Positions 46,963 to 55,056 of a stretch of DNA of 64,000 nt are shown here, piece after piece. The stretch is from Streptomyces sp. RKAG293 (lineage in GTDB: Bacteria; Actinomycetota; Actinomycetes; Streptomycetales; Streptomycetaceae), in the NCBI RefSeq assembly GCF_023701745.1, contig NZ_JAJOZB010000001.1, forward strand, positions 558,001 to 622,000. Reading direction: 5' to 3'. The notes beneath the pieces were generated by a model. That model worked only from the letters and a program-made list of their open reading frames with translations. It did no database searches and was not told the DNA's origin. Within the stretch, counting starts at the first letter, position 1. Every line of letters begins with the position of its first letter. Both the position numbers and the translations under genes were made by a program.

Positions 46963-47898
46963 TCAGGAGGACGGAGTGGCGAAGTAGTGGCCCTTGTCGA
47001 GGTCGTCCATGAGCCCGGGCTGCGTCGGCTGCCACCCCAGCAGTTCGCGGGTGTGCGCGCTGGAGGTGGGGCTGTCCATGCCGAGGAAAGGGGCCAGCCA
47101 GGTGAAGTGCCCTGCCGCGTCATCGGGATTGATCGATGCCACGGGCACGGCGAGGTGCCGTCCGATGACCTCGGCGACGGAACGGATCGGCACGCCCTCG
47201 TCCGCGACCGCGTGCAGCGTGGAGCCGGCCGGAGCGCTCTCCAGCGCCAGACGGAAGAGGTGGGCGGCGTCGGATCGGTGCACGGCGGGCCAGCGGTTGG
47301 CGCCGTCGCCGATGTAGCCGGAGACGCCCTTCTCACGGGCGATGGCGACCACGGTGGCGAGGAAGCCGTGGTCCCCGTCGCCGTGCACGGTCGGGGGAAG
47401 CCGGACGATCGACGAGCGGACGCCGCGCTCCGCGAGGGCGGCCGTCGCGTGCGCGTTGGCCAGCCGCTTGGCCAGGCCGCCGGTCCAGTGGGCGCCGAGC
47501 GGGGCGGACGGCTGCCCGTCCTGCTCGGTGGCCACCTGACCCGGCGCCAGCCCGAGCGTCCCGGAGGCGATGAGGAACGGGCGGTCGGATCCGGCGAGCG
47601 CCTCGCCGACGGTGTCGATGGCCCGCCGGTCCGCGTCGGCGGCGGCCTCGAAGCCGCCGCTGAACGCGATGTCGTGCTTGAAGGCCAGGTGGATCACGCC
47701 GTCGGAGTCGGCGGCCGCACTGCGCAGGATGTCGAGATCGTCGAGCGTGCCGCGCCGCACCTCGGCGCCGGCCGTGGTGAGGGCGGCGGCCGAGGCGTCC
47801 GAGCGGGCGAGCCCGACGACCTGGTGGCCCGCGCCGAGGAGTTCCGGAACCACGGCTGAACCGATCCAGCCGGACGCGCCGGTGATGAACACACGCAT
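46963..47898 (-). CDS. NAD(P)-dependent SDR / epimerase-type oxidoreductase
   Basis: The product is 311 aa with GGAGG 8 nt before the ATG. The atypical SDR (NmrA/epimerase-like) fold is seen from FITGASGWIGSAVVPELL (TGxxGxxG). SGTLG takes the catalytic Ser/Thr position; the usual YxxxK seems replaced by HWTGGLAKRLANAH, so dehydrogenase activity is uncertain. It diverges from a TetR gene with two operators between them and is therefore probably the regulator's target. The role could be redox handling of a small electrophile; it is not part of the siderophore locus. Confidence 0.85.
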   Translation of the reverse strand: MRVFITGASGWIGSAVVPELLGAGHQVVGLARSDASAAALTTAGAEVRRGTLDDLDILRSAAADSDGVIHLAFKHDIAFSGGFEAAADADRRAIDTVGEALAGSDRPFLIASGTLGLAPGQVATEQDGQPSAPLGAHWTGGLAKRLANAHATAALAERGVRSSIVRLPPTVHGDGDHGFLATVVAIAREKGVSGYIGDGANRWPAVHRSDAAHLFRLALESAPAGSTLHAVADEGVPIRSVAEVIGRHLAVPVASINPDDAAGHFTWLAPFLGMDSPTSSAHTRELLGWQPTQPGLMDDLDKGHYFATPSS

Positions 47899-47971
47899 GA
47901 GGAGAACCTCCGGGTAGGTCGACCGTCCTCGCCGCGCGGTACCGGGACACGGAATGTGCGGCGATCGAGCC

Positions 47972-48022
47972 GATGTCAGTGACTGACATCAACCGTAGCA
48001 CTCGATGTCAGTCACTGTCATC
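47972..48022. promoter_or_regulatory. Twin TetR operators between SDR and TetR genes
   Basis: Site 1 (47972-47990) is a perfect 9+1+9 palindrome, GATGTCAGTGACTGACATC. Site 2 (48004-48022) is the same sequence with two changes. Centres are 32 bp apart, so the two dimers sit on the same face of the DNA. The sites cover the region where both promoters must lie. Confidence 0.85.
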
Positions 48023-48038
48023 ACGTAAGATCTCCGAT

Positions 48039-48605
48039 ATGGGCCGATGGGAACCGAACGCACGCGGACGACTGGAACAGGCGGCGCTGGACCTCTACAG
48101 CGAGCACGGGTTCGAGCAGACCACCGCCGCGCAGATCGCCGAACGCGCCGGGCTCACCGAGCGGACGTTCTTCCGGCACTACGCCGACAAGCGCGAGGTG
48201 CTGTTCGGGGGTGCGCACACACTGGAGCAGGCCTTCGTCGACACCCTGGCCGACACCCCGGCAGCGGCCGCGCCGATCGACGCGATGGCTTCGACGCTGG
48301 AGACCGTCGCCGCCTTCTTCCTGGAGCGCCATGAGTTCGCCCGGCAGCGCCAAGCCGTCATCATGGCCAACGCGGAGCTGCGCGAGCGCGAGCTGATCAA
48401 GCTCGCCTCGCTGTCCGCCGCGCTCGCCGACACCCTGCGCCGACGCGGCGTCAAGGACCCGGCCGCGAGCCTCACCGCGGAGGCGGGCATCGCCGTCTTC
48501 AAGGTCGGCTTCGAGCGCTGGGTGGCCGACAGCGGACAACGCACCCTGGCGCACTACCTACGGGAGTCGCTCGACGAACTCAAGGCCGTGACCTCGGGCG
48601 AGTGA
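48039..48605 (+). CDS. TetR-family transcriptional repressor
   Basis: The product is 188 aa from ATG 48039. An in-frame ATG at 47973 lies inside operator 1 and is rejected. The N-terminal HTH is typical (QTTAAQIAERAGLTERTFFRHYADKRE split over residues about 27-53). The C-terminal domain is all-helical and presumably binds a ligand. It should repress itself and the divergent SDR gene through the twin palindromes. Confidence 0.9.
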   Translation: MGRWEPNARGRLEQAALDLYSEHGFEQTTAAQIAERAGLTERTFFRHYADKREVLFGGAHTLEQAFVDTLADTPAAAAPIDAMASTLETVAAFFLERHEFARQRQAVIMANAELRERELIKLASLSAALADTLRRRGVKDPAASLTAEAGIAVFKVGFERWVADSGQRTLAHYLRESLDELKAVTSGE

Positions 48606-48885
48606 CCGTGGGCCCGGCCGCCGGTCCAGGACGCGCGCCGCCGTCCCCGGGATGGGTGACCGCCAGGGCTGCGAGCCATCGACATCGTGCCCACCCGAAG
48701 TGACCCGTACACGAATCGCGGCGGGCACAACGGGCTCCGGGCCCCGGGCCCCGTGTCGCTGACCGATGGCCGCCGTGCTCCGTGTCGGCCCGGAACCCGA
48801 GCGCCGGGGAAACCCCGCATCGGATGGATGGTTCGGGTCGTACGGTCCCGCGGCGCGGGCGTGCTGGGGCCCGCCGTTCGCATGC
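48606..48885. other. Intergenic region with no supported gene
   Basis: This 280-bp stretch lies between the TetR stop and the stop of the DUF3291 gene. Several frames are open because of GC bias, but none has coding-like composition or a ribosome site. I see nothing else in it. Confidence 0.5.
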
Positions 48886-49359
48886 CTAAGCGGGCAGGAC
48901 CGCTGAGGCCGGAGCGGGTTGGGGGTTGCGGAACGTGAACGCGAGAGGCCCGTCGCCGTGTTCACGCAGCAGGGCGATGCGCTCCATGGCCTCGGCGGTC
49001 GTCGGGCGATGACCGACAGGCACCCACCACAGCGCCTGATGATGCTCCGACATCCTCTCGAACCACTCCCGCCGGCGGCTGAGCACCTTCAGATGCTCAC
49101 TGCGGTACGTGAACTCCCTCAGCGCTCGGACCGATTCCCAGACCGAGCAGTTGATCAGGAGCGGGCCGTCCTCCCCGTCGGGCCGCAGGCTCGTCGAGTC
49201 CTCGCCGTCGTCGTCGACCATGCGCCAGACAAAGCCGGGAGCCCCGTCCGCCAGGGCGTTGATCTCGGGCAACCGAGCGACGAAGTCGGCCAGTACGGGG
49301 CCGTCGAGCGGGCCGAGGATGCGTCCGATGTTGACCTGGGCCAGGTGAAAGGTGGTCAT
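48886..49359 (-). CDS. DUF3291-family protein
   Basis: The product is 157 aa from ATG 49359 (MTTFHLAQVNIG). A TTG at 49395 overlapping the upstream stop would add 12 residues and is a weaker choice. The sequence fits DUF3291, a ferredoxin-like dimeric alpha/beta barrel fold related to antibiotic-biosynthesis monooxygenase-like proteins: MTTFHLAQVN start, then WESVRALREFTYRSEH and the W-WVP motif. The biochemical role is unknown. It follows the HTH regulator gene by 32 bp and is probably in the same transcript. Confidence 0.85.
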   Translation of the reverse strand: MTTFHLAQVNIGRILGPLDGPVLADFVARLPEINALADGAPGFVWRMVDDDGEDSTSLRPDGEDGPLLINCSVWESVRALREFTYRSEHLKVLSRRREWFERMSEHHQALWWVPVGHRPTTAEAMERIALLREHGDGPLAFTFRNPQPAPASAVLPA

Positions 49360-49391
49360 GGTGTCAGCATGACCGGACCAAGCTTCTATCG

Positions 49392-50060
49392 TCAAGCATC
49401 ATTAGTTTTAGAAAGAGTGACACAACACCCCTCAGGGGGCGGGTCCATGGCCGCCGTCCAGTCCCCGCCCCCGGCACATCCGAGAAGCAGGCCCTCGATG
49501 AAGGCCAGGTTCATCCCACAGACGAGCGCCGGGAACTCGTCGGCCAGCGAGTGGAACGGGCAGTTGTTCAGCCGGACCGTCGCCCCGTCCCCGTACGGCT
49601 CATAGCCACGCGCCCGCAGTGCCGCGACCGGATCGACCGGATCGGCTTCGCCACCCAGTTCCGCACCCTCGGCAGCGCCGGCCGCCCGGGCCGCCGACTG
49701 CAGTTCCCGGTCGAGTCCCGCACTGTCGACGACGTTCGCGAGCAGCCGCCCGACGGCATCGTACGAGCGGGGCGGCAGCGACACCGCCCGCTCGCCCGGC
49801 GCCCGCAGGTACAACTTCGCCGGCCGCCCCGCCCCCGGTCCGCTGCGCCCCGACAGGCGCTGATAGGTCACAGCCAAAAGACCCGCCTCGACCAGTTTGT
49901 CCAGATGGAACGCGGCGAGCGAGCGGGAGATGCCGGCCGCCGCGGCCGCCGCCTCGCGGCCGACCGCGCCCGGCGTCGCCGCCACGTGCCGATACAGACC
50001 ACGGCGCACCGGGTCCGCCAGGACGCCCACCGCCTCGAACACTTCATCCTCACTGTTCAC
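49392..50060 (-). CDS. Winged-helix (ArsR/SufR-like) transcriptional regulator with C-terminal Cys/His motif
   Basis: The product is 222 aa from GTG 50060. The N-terminal winged helix is clear (VLADPVRRGLYRHVAA, then SRSLAAFHLDKLVEAGLL). The C-terminal domain contains NCPFH and, further on, LVCGM and a late Cys pair, as in regulators that hold a metal or iron-sulfur cluster (SufR-type). It may sense redox or metal state and control the adjoining DUF3291 gene. Cluster binding is an inference from Cys spacing only. Confidence 0.82.
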   Translation of the reverse strand: MNSEDEVFEAVGVLADPVRRGLYRHVAATPGAVGREAAAAAAGISRSLAAFHLDKLVEAGLLAVTYQRLSGRSGPGAGRPAKLYLRAPGERAVSLPPRSYDAVGRLLANVVDSAGLDRELQSAARAAGAAEGAELGGEADPVDPVAALRARGYEPYGDGATVRLNNCPFHSLADEFPALVCGMNLAFIEGLLLGCAGGGDWTAAMDPPPEGCCVTLSKTNDA

Positions 50061-50288
50061 GAGGCGATTCTATAACCAATGACCGCTGTCACTAGTGTGG
50101 CTCCGCGTCCATCCGGCGAAGGAAGGGCGGCTTCGCCGACGACGTGCGCATCGCGACCGAACGGGACGCCTGCGCCACCGTTCCCATCCTCACCGACGGG
50201 GCTTTCAAACCCCCGACTTGAACATGATCAATACCGTAGACGGAGGGGCAACACCCGGGCAGACGCCGCCCGGAGCTCGCTGGGATCT

Positions 50289-50798
50289 TCACGAGCTGAG
50301 CGGTGGCTCGACGCGGGAGAGCCACGCGGCGAGGAGCCCCTCCAGGCCTGCCGCCTCCTGCGGGGTGAGGCGGTCCATGAGGCGTCGCTCATTGCCCATG
50401 TGCTCGGTGAACGCGGCGTCGATCAGCTCCCGTCCCGCGGGAGTGAGAGCGACCACGCGCCCACGGCCGTCACTCGCGGCGCGGCGGCGGGTGACCAGCC
50501 CTTCACGTTCGAGGCGGTCGATCCGCTTGGTCATCGCGCCCGTGGTCACCATGGTGTGCGCGGCCAGTTCCCCAGGGGCCCGTTCGCACGGACCTCCCGC
50601 GCGGCGCAATGCGGCGAGGACGTCGAACTCCCCCTCGCTCAGCCCGTAGCGCCGGTAGACGGTGCACAGCTCCTCGGTGAGCAGCCCGGCGAGTCGGTGC
50701 AGTCGCCCGATCACCGCCTGGGGGGCCACGTCGACGTCGGGACGTTCGCGGGCCCACTCGGCCTGGATGCGGGCGACGTGGTCGAGCGGTGGTGACAT
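50289..50798 (-). CDS. MarR-family transcriptional regulator
   Basis: The product is 169 aa from ATG 50798. The longer open frame upstream is antisense to the EamA gene and is shadow. A winged-helix core is present: LSEGEFDVLAALRRAG, then TMVTTGAMTKRIDRLEREGLV and the wing DGRGRVVALTPAG. It diverges from the transporter gene, with palindromes in between, and should repress both. Confidence 0.9.
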   Translation of the reverse strand: MSPPLDHVARIQAEWARERPDVDVAPQAVIGRLHRLAGLLTEELCTVYRRYGLSEGEFDVLAALRRAGGPCERAPGELAAHTMVTTGAMTKRIDRLEREGLVTRRRAASDGRGRVVALTPAGRELIDAAFTEHMGNERRLMDRLTPQEAAGLEGLLAAWLSRVEPPLSS

Positions 50799-50811
50799 GA
50801 CTCGATTATAC

Positions 50812-50844
50812 CTTCCAAGGAAGATATCATCGCTTCCATGGAAG
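50812..50844. promoter_or_regulatory. Twin MarR operators between marR and the EamA transporter
   Basis: CTTCCAAGGAAG (50812-50823) and the perfect palindrome CTTCCATGGAAG (50833-50844) are 21 bp apart, two helical turns. The second overlaps the start codon of the transporter, so bound protein would block it directly. Confidence 0.8.
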
Positions 50845-51785
50845 GTAATCTGCGGTGGACCCTGATCACGGCGATAGCGCCGGTCGCGTGGGGTACGAAC
50901 TACTACGTCACCCGCGCGTTCCTGCCCGCCGGCGAGCCCCTGTACGGCGCGGCCTTCCGGGCGCTGCCGGCCGGACTGCTCCTCCTGGCGGCCTGCCGGG
51001 CACGACCGCACGGGTCGTGGTGGTGGAAGTCCCTGGTCCTCGGCACCCTCAACATGGGCGGGTTCTTCGCCCTGATCTACATCGCGGCGCAGCGACTCCC
51101 CACCAGCGTCGCCTCCTCCGTCATGGCGACCTCGCCGATGGTCATGATGCTCATCGCCTGGGGACTGATCGCCGAGCGGCCACGTCCCGCACACCTGATC
51201 GGCGCGGGGGTCGGAATCGGCGGCGTCTACCTCATGCTGTTCACCGGAGCCACCTCGATCGATCTTCTCGGCGTCGGCGCCTCCATTGCCGCCATGCTCA
51301 TGTCTTCCTGCGGCTACATCCTCGCCAAGCGCTGGAGCGCCGAGGTCGAGGTGCTCGCCTCGACGTCCTGGCAGCTGATCGCCGGCGGCCTGCTGCTGTT
51401 CCCGCTCGCCGCAGCCGTCGAGGGAGCGCCGCCGCACCTCGACGGGGCGGCCGTCCTCGGCTTCGGCTACGTCACCGTCGTGGCGACCGCACTGGCCTTC
51501 GCCGCCTGGTTCGCCGGCCTGCGCCACCTGCCCGCCGCCACGGTGGGCCTGGTGGGCCTCCTGAACCCGGTGACGGGCGTACTGCTTGGCACCGTGATCG
51601 CCGGGGAGGCACTCACCGTCAAGCAGCTCTGCGGACTTGCTCTGGTGACCATCGGGATTCTCCTCGGCCGGCCGGTGCTCAGACGATGGGGGCGCTCGCA
51701 CGGCACGACATCCGCGGCCCGGGACCAGGGCGGCCGGCCGGGCGTACGCGCCTCGGAATCCGCCTGCAAGGTGCCCCCCGCGTGA
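50838..51785 (+). CDS. EamA/DMT-family transporter
   Basis: The product is 315 aa with about ten hydrophobic helices in two EamA repeats (one starting APVAWGTNYYVTRAF, the second near ASIAAMLMSSCGYILAKRW). This family exports amino acids, metabolites or drugs. The ATG lies inside an operator and no ribosome site is seen, so the message may be leaderless. The C-terminal 35 residues are polar. Control by the divergent MarR protein suggests induction by a substrate or toxicant. Confidence 0.88.
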   Translation: MEGNLRWTLITAIAPVAWGTNYYVTRAFLPAGEPLYGAAFRALPAGLLLLAACRARPHGSWWWKSLVLGTLNMGGFFALIYIAAQRLPTSVASSVMATSPMVMMLIAWGLIAERPRPAHLIGAGVGIGGVYLMLFTGATSIDLLGVGASIAAMLMSSCGYILAKRWSAEVEVLASTSWQLIAGGLLLFPLAAAVEGAPPHLDGAAVLGFGYVTVVATALAFAAWFAGLRHLPAATVGLVGLLNPVTGVLLGTVIAGEALTVKQLCGLALVTIGILLGRPVLRRWGRSHGTTSAARDQGGRPGVRASESACKVPPA

Positions 51786-51923
51786 TCTCGTCAGGACTTG
51801 GGCGACCTGGCCACCACATGGCGGCGCCACCGTTCGGGTGAAACGACGGAACCACACCCGCGATCAGTAGTTGAGCAGCATGTTCTTCCCTGTGCCGCCC
51901 GCACCACCTCCAAAGGATCGCAA

Positions 51924-52334
51924 ATGCTCAAGAAGTTTCTCGGCACGGCCGCGGTGGCCGTCTCCGTCGTCGGCGTCTCCGCTGCGTTCGTCTCCCCGGC
52001 CATGGCCATCGGCAACGACGGCGGCGCCTCCACCACCAACGGCAACGGTGCCGAGCAGTCGTACGGCAACACCCACACCGGTGGCACCCTGAGCCCGCAG
52101 GTCGGCCTCGTCCAGGGAACGCTGAACAAGCCGTGCGTCGGTCTGCCCCTCAAGGCGAACGTCGGTTCCCTCGTCGGCGCCGTCCCGATCACGGTGCAGG
52201 ACATCAACGTCCTGTCCTCCCCGCAGAACCAGCAGTGCGCCGAGAACTCCTCGCAGATCAAGGGCGACGAGCCGGTGTCGCACGTCCTGGACCAGATCCC
52301 GGTGCTGTCCGGCAACGGCGTCGCCAACGACTGA
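51924..52334 (+). CDS. Rodlin (aerial-hypha rodlet layer protein)
   Basis: The product is 136 aa from ATG 51924, with AAGGA upstream. A Sec signal ends at AMA (residue 28). The mature part has the rodlin repeats seen in RdlA/RdlB: SPQVGLVQGTLNKPC, VGSLVGAVP, VQDINVLSSPQNQQC and PVLSGNGV. The two Cys (71 and 105) are conserved. Rodlins align chaplin fibrils into the rodlet layer on aerial hyphae and spores and are known mainly from Streptomyces. A long perfect terminator follows. Confidence 0.93.
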   Translation: MLKKFLGTAAVAVSVVGVSAAFVSPAMAIGNDGGASTTNGNGAEQSYGNTHTGGTLSPQVGLVQGTLNKPCVGLPLKANVGSLVGAVPITVQDINVLSSPQNQQCAENSSQIKGDEPVSHVLDQIPVLSGNGVAND

Positions 52335-52353
52335 CCCTCACGTCAGGCAGTAC

Positions 52354-52394
52354 CCCCAGGGCCCCGAAACCGCACAGGTTTCGGGGCCCTGGGG
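52354..52394. terminator. Rodlin terminator hairpin
   Basis: A perfect 18-bp stem (52354-52371 with 52377-52394) has a 5-nt loop. It lies between the rodlin gene and the convergent membrane-protein gene. Confidence 0.85.
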
Positions 52395-52437
52395 CCTTGC
52401 TGGGGCACGGAGCCGGCCGGCTGGAGCCGGACCACCG

Positions 52438-53451
52438 TCAGGAATCGTCGGCGACCGTTCGCGGCTTCTGCCTGCGCATCAGCACCGCTCCCGCGAGAAC
52501 GGCCGCGATGACCCCACAGGCCACCGCGAGGGCGGCCGCGCCGCCGAACAGGTTGCCCAGGCTGTCCCTGAGCAGATGCACGGAGTTGCTTCCCGCGGCG
52601 ACGGAGTGCACCGCCACGGTGCCGACGGCGGCCGCCGCGCCGGCCGCCCAGATCCACACCGTGTCCCGCACGGCCAGCAGGTACGCCAGCGCCAGGCAGA
52701 GGACCGCGATGACCGTGGACGCGACCGCTGCCGGTCCGCCCGAGCGGAGGCCCGCCATGTCGGCCGGCAGGTGGACCGCGCCGATCATCAGCAGCGCCAC
52801 GGCGGCGGGCCAGCGCAGCGGGGATCGCAGGGACGACGACACCGAACGCTCCGGCGACACGTCGCCGGAGGACCCGGCGGTGGCCACCGGGGCTCGCCGG
52901 CTGCCGGCCTGCACGCCGCGCGGGACGGCGGAGCTTTCGGCACTTGCGGCACTTGCGGCACCCAGGTTGGCGGTCTCCGATGCGCCGACGGCGGTCCCCG
53001 TCCGCGGCGGCTCGCCCTCACCCGGGCCGTCGTCCCTGGCGGGGCCGCCGTGCTCCCCCGGGACGTTCTCCTCCCCCGGGACGTTCTCCTCGCCGGGTCT
53101 GTTGTCCTTGTCCGGTCCGAAGACGGCCACCAGTTCGGCGACTTCCTCGATGGGCCGGCCCATCGCCGCCGCGAGCAACGCCGTATCGGCGTCGGCGATC
53201 GTGTGAGGAGGTTTCTTCAGCAGGGTGACCAGTTGGAGGACCTCGTCCACGGGGCGGGACACGGCGGCCATGCGCAAGGCCTCGTCCCCCGGGCGCGGCG
53301 ACTCACCGGTCTGGTTGAGCAGGGCCACCAGGGAGGCGACCTCGTCCAGGGGGCGGGCGGTGGCGACCGCCCGGAGAAGGGTGAGCCTGGGCTCATCCCC
53401 CGGACCTATGTGGCTGTGGTCGTGCTGAATGGAGCTGAGATCAGATGTCAT
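52438..53451 (-). CDS. Membrane protein with N-terminal helical repeats, unknown function
   Basis: The product is 337 aa from ATG 53451. Residues about 20-115 hold three copies of a helix motif of the form RP-[LVI]-[DE]-EV-x-x-LV-x-LL/VF, spaced about 40 residues apart. A low-complexity linker follows, with a repeated PGEENV unit. The last 120 residues form about four membrane helices and a basic tail. The repeats may be a protein-binding region in the cytoplasm. It lies between rodlin and chaplin genes in the opposite direction; a role in development is possible but not shown. Confidence 0.75.
   Translation of the reverse strand: MTSDLSSIQHDHSHIGPGDEPRLTLLRAVATARPLDEVASLVALLNQTGESPRPGDEALRMAAVSRPVDEVLQLVTLLKKPPHTIADADTALLAAAMGRPIEEVAELVAVFGPDKDNRPGEENVPGEENVPGEHGGPARDDGPGEGEPPRTGTAVGASETANLGAASAASAESSAVPRGVQAGSRRAPVATAGSSGDVSPERSVSSSLRSPLRWPAAVALLMIGAVHLPADMAGLRSGGPAAVASTVIAVLCLALAYLLAVRDTVWIWAAGAAAAVGTVAVHSVAAGSNSVHLLRDSLGNLFGGAAALAVACGVIAAVLAGAVLMRRQKPRTVADDS
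53053..53088 (-). repeat. 18-bp tandem repeat in the membrane-protein gene
   Basis: Two exact copies of an 18-bp unit encode consecutive PGEENV hexapeptides, with a third partial copy after them. The frame is kept. Confidence 0.85.
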
Positions 53452-53945
53452 GACGCGACTTTCTTTGCCGAACCTTCGAGGCCGGGCTCTTTCCCGAAGG
53501 TCACCGTGTGTCACAGACGACACACTGTTGGTCCCATCTCAGCCGATAGGTGCACATTCCGCCATTCGGAGCCCCGCACCCGGCCGGATCATGGCCGCAG
53601 GTCGAAGGCCGGCACCGCCGGAGCGTGAAGACACGGCCCGTGCCGCGAGTCGATGCGGTCGGACCTGGCAGAAGAAAGGCGAACCGCCAGGCCCGGCCGG
53701 ACCTCGATGTCGCACCCGGGCAACGACGGCGTACGGCCCCGGGACACGGACGGCACCCCCACCGCGGAACCGTATTCACCCGGACGGCCCCTCCGGCCGG
53801 CGTCCCCGGCGCGCGGTACGGACTGCCGGTCGGCCGTCGGCGCGTCCGTTTGGTGGAACACCCGTGACCTGCCGCGGAGCAGTCCCGTTGGTGGGGTCAA
53901 CGCCGTGATCCCTACGGCGGACTCAACCCTTCCAAGGAGACTTCG
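53452..53945. other. Divergent intergenic region upstream of the chaplin gene
   Basis: This 494-bp region lies between the membrane protein and chaplin starts. It must hold both promoters. Open frames here are GC-bias artefacts. I could not name an operator. The length fits the extended upstream regions of developmentally controlled genes. Confidence 0.5.
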
Positions 53946-54239
53946 ATGTCCCGTATTGCCCAGGCAGCCGCCATCACCGCCGCCGCAGGCGCCGTCCTGG
54001 CCGCCGGTGCCGGTATGGCCGCCGCCGACGCCGGAGCCCACGGCGCAGCGGTCGGCTCGCCCGGCGTCCTGTCCGGCAACCTCCTCCAGGTGCCCGTCCA
54101 CGTGCCGGTCAACGTGTGCGGCAACACCGTCGACGTCATCGGGGTCCTCAACCCGGTGTTCGGCAACACCTGCGCGAACATCAGCGGCCACCACGACACC
54201 GATGACAACAAGGGCTACGGGTCCGGCGACAACAACTGA
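53946..54239 (+). CDS. Short chaplin (hydrophobic aerial-hypha surface protein)
   Basis: The product is 97 aa, with AAGGAG before the ATG. The signal peptide ends near AAA-DAG (27-29). A single chaplin domain follows: GSPGVLSGNLLQVPVHVPVNVCG, listed here in parts as GSPGVLSGN, VPVHVPVNVCG and VIGVLNPVFGN, with Cys58 and Cys76. Chaplins self-assemble into amyloid fibrils that lower surface tension and coat aerial hyphae. Short chaplins are freely secreted. Unusual here is a polar tail of about 17 residues after the domain (GHHDTDDNKGYGSGDNN). Confidence 0.94.
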   Translation: MSRIAQAAAITAAAGAVLAAGAGMAAADAGAHGAAVGSPGVLSGNLLQVPVHVPVNVCGNTVDVIGVLNPVFGNTCANISGHHDTDDNKGYGSGDNN

Positions 54240-54286
54240 CCGCTCCCCCACGACCCCCGGGCCGCCGCGACCAGGACGCCAGCCCG

Positions 54287-54322
54287 CACGGGATCAGGCA
54301 CGTCGAACGCCCTGATCCCGTG
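54287..54322. terminator. Chaplin terminator hairpin
   Basis: A perfect 12-bp stem (54287-54298 with 54311-54322) has a 12-nt loop, 48 bp after the chaplin stop. Confidence 0.7.
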
Positions 54323-54424
54323 ACGCGTCCTCCCGGCGGCCCGGGCTTCGCCTTCCACCCGCCACCCGGAGCCGGTCCCTGTCGACGCCGGCGCACTGCG
54401 CGCACCGTTCCGCGAGGGGGCCGA

Positions 54425-54850
54425 GTGCGCGACGATGGTGCGATGCCCGACCACAGCACGGCGCCCGTTCCGCGGCCGGCACAGATCCCTGAACGGGCCG
54501 ACACGGTGGGGCCCGGCTGGCAGGAGTCGCTGGGCCGTCTGCACCGGCAACTCCGCGCGCTGGCCCCCGGATACCGTCTCGTGGACCTCGGGGAGAAGCT
54601 CGGCGGCCTGCACGTTCATGTGGAGTCGGTGGGCGATGACAGCGACGCCCTGCGCGCTCTGATCGCTGCCGCGGAAGCCGAGTCGATGTGCACCTGTGAG
54701 TTCTGCGGCGCTCCCGGCCGCGTCCGGACCCGTGAAGACGCACCGCGAGGGTGGCGCAAGGCCGTGTGCGACACCTGCCACGGCCCGTGGTCCGCCCATC
54801 ACCTCATGATCGTCAATGGTGCGGTGCGCGGCCGCCCGCATGAGGAGTGA
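54425..54850 (+). CDS. Small Cys-rich (zinc-finger-like) protein of unknown function
   Basis: The product is 141 aa from GTG 54425, which has GAGGGGG close upstream; ATG 54443 is an alternative giving 135 aa. The C-terminal half has CTCEFCG and, 22 residues later, CDTCHGPW, a CxxC...CxxC pair that could bind zinc. The N-terminal half is helical. Nothing else is recognised. Confidence 0.65.
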   Translation: MRDDGAMPDHSTAPVPRPAQIPERADTVGPGWQESLGRLHRQLRALAPGYRLVDLGEKLGGLHVHVESVGDDSDALRALIAAAEAESMCTCEFCGAPGRVRTREDAPRGWRKAVCDTCHGPWSAHHLMIVNGAVRGRPHEE

Positions 54851-54876
54851 CTTTCCGGTGCCGCGGCGGGCGTGAA

Positions 54877-54894
54877 GGCGGGAAGCCTCCCGCC
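54877..54894. terminator. Short hairpin after the Cys-rich gene
   Basis: A 7-bp stem (GGCGGGA / TCCCGCC) with a 4-nt loop lies 27 bp after the stop. Confidence 0.5.
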
Positions 54895-55056
54895 GGGAAA
54901 TCCGCGGCGTTGTGACAGAGTCGCCCGGTTCACCGACCGGGCGGGCGCGCATACTGGGAGGACCTGTCAGTCAGCCTGCCTGAATGCTCGGTCAGTCCAG
55001 ACCCTGCCGGTCTTGCGATCCGTCTCGCTGATGTCGTCCGTGGCGAGGAGAGAGTC

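Noticed and set aside
50079..50288. Possible remnant coding fragment (GGFADDVRIATERDACATVP...) between HTH and MarR genes
   Set aside because: Only about 35 codons read plausibly and no start or family is seen; too short to call.
53452..53945. Several overlapping open frames of 90-220 codons upstream of the chaplin
   Set aside because: All are Arg/Pro/Gly-rich, lack ribosome sites and conflict with one another; GC-bias artefacts.
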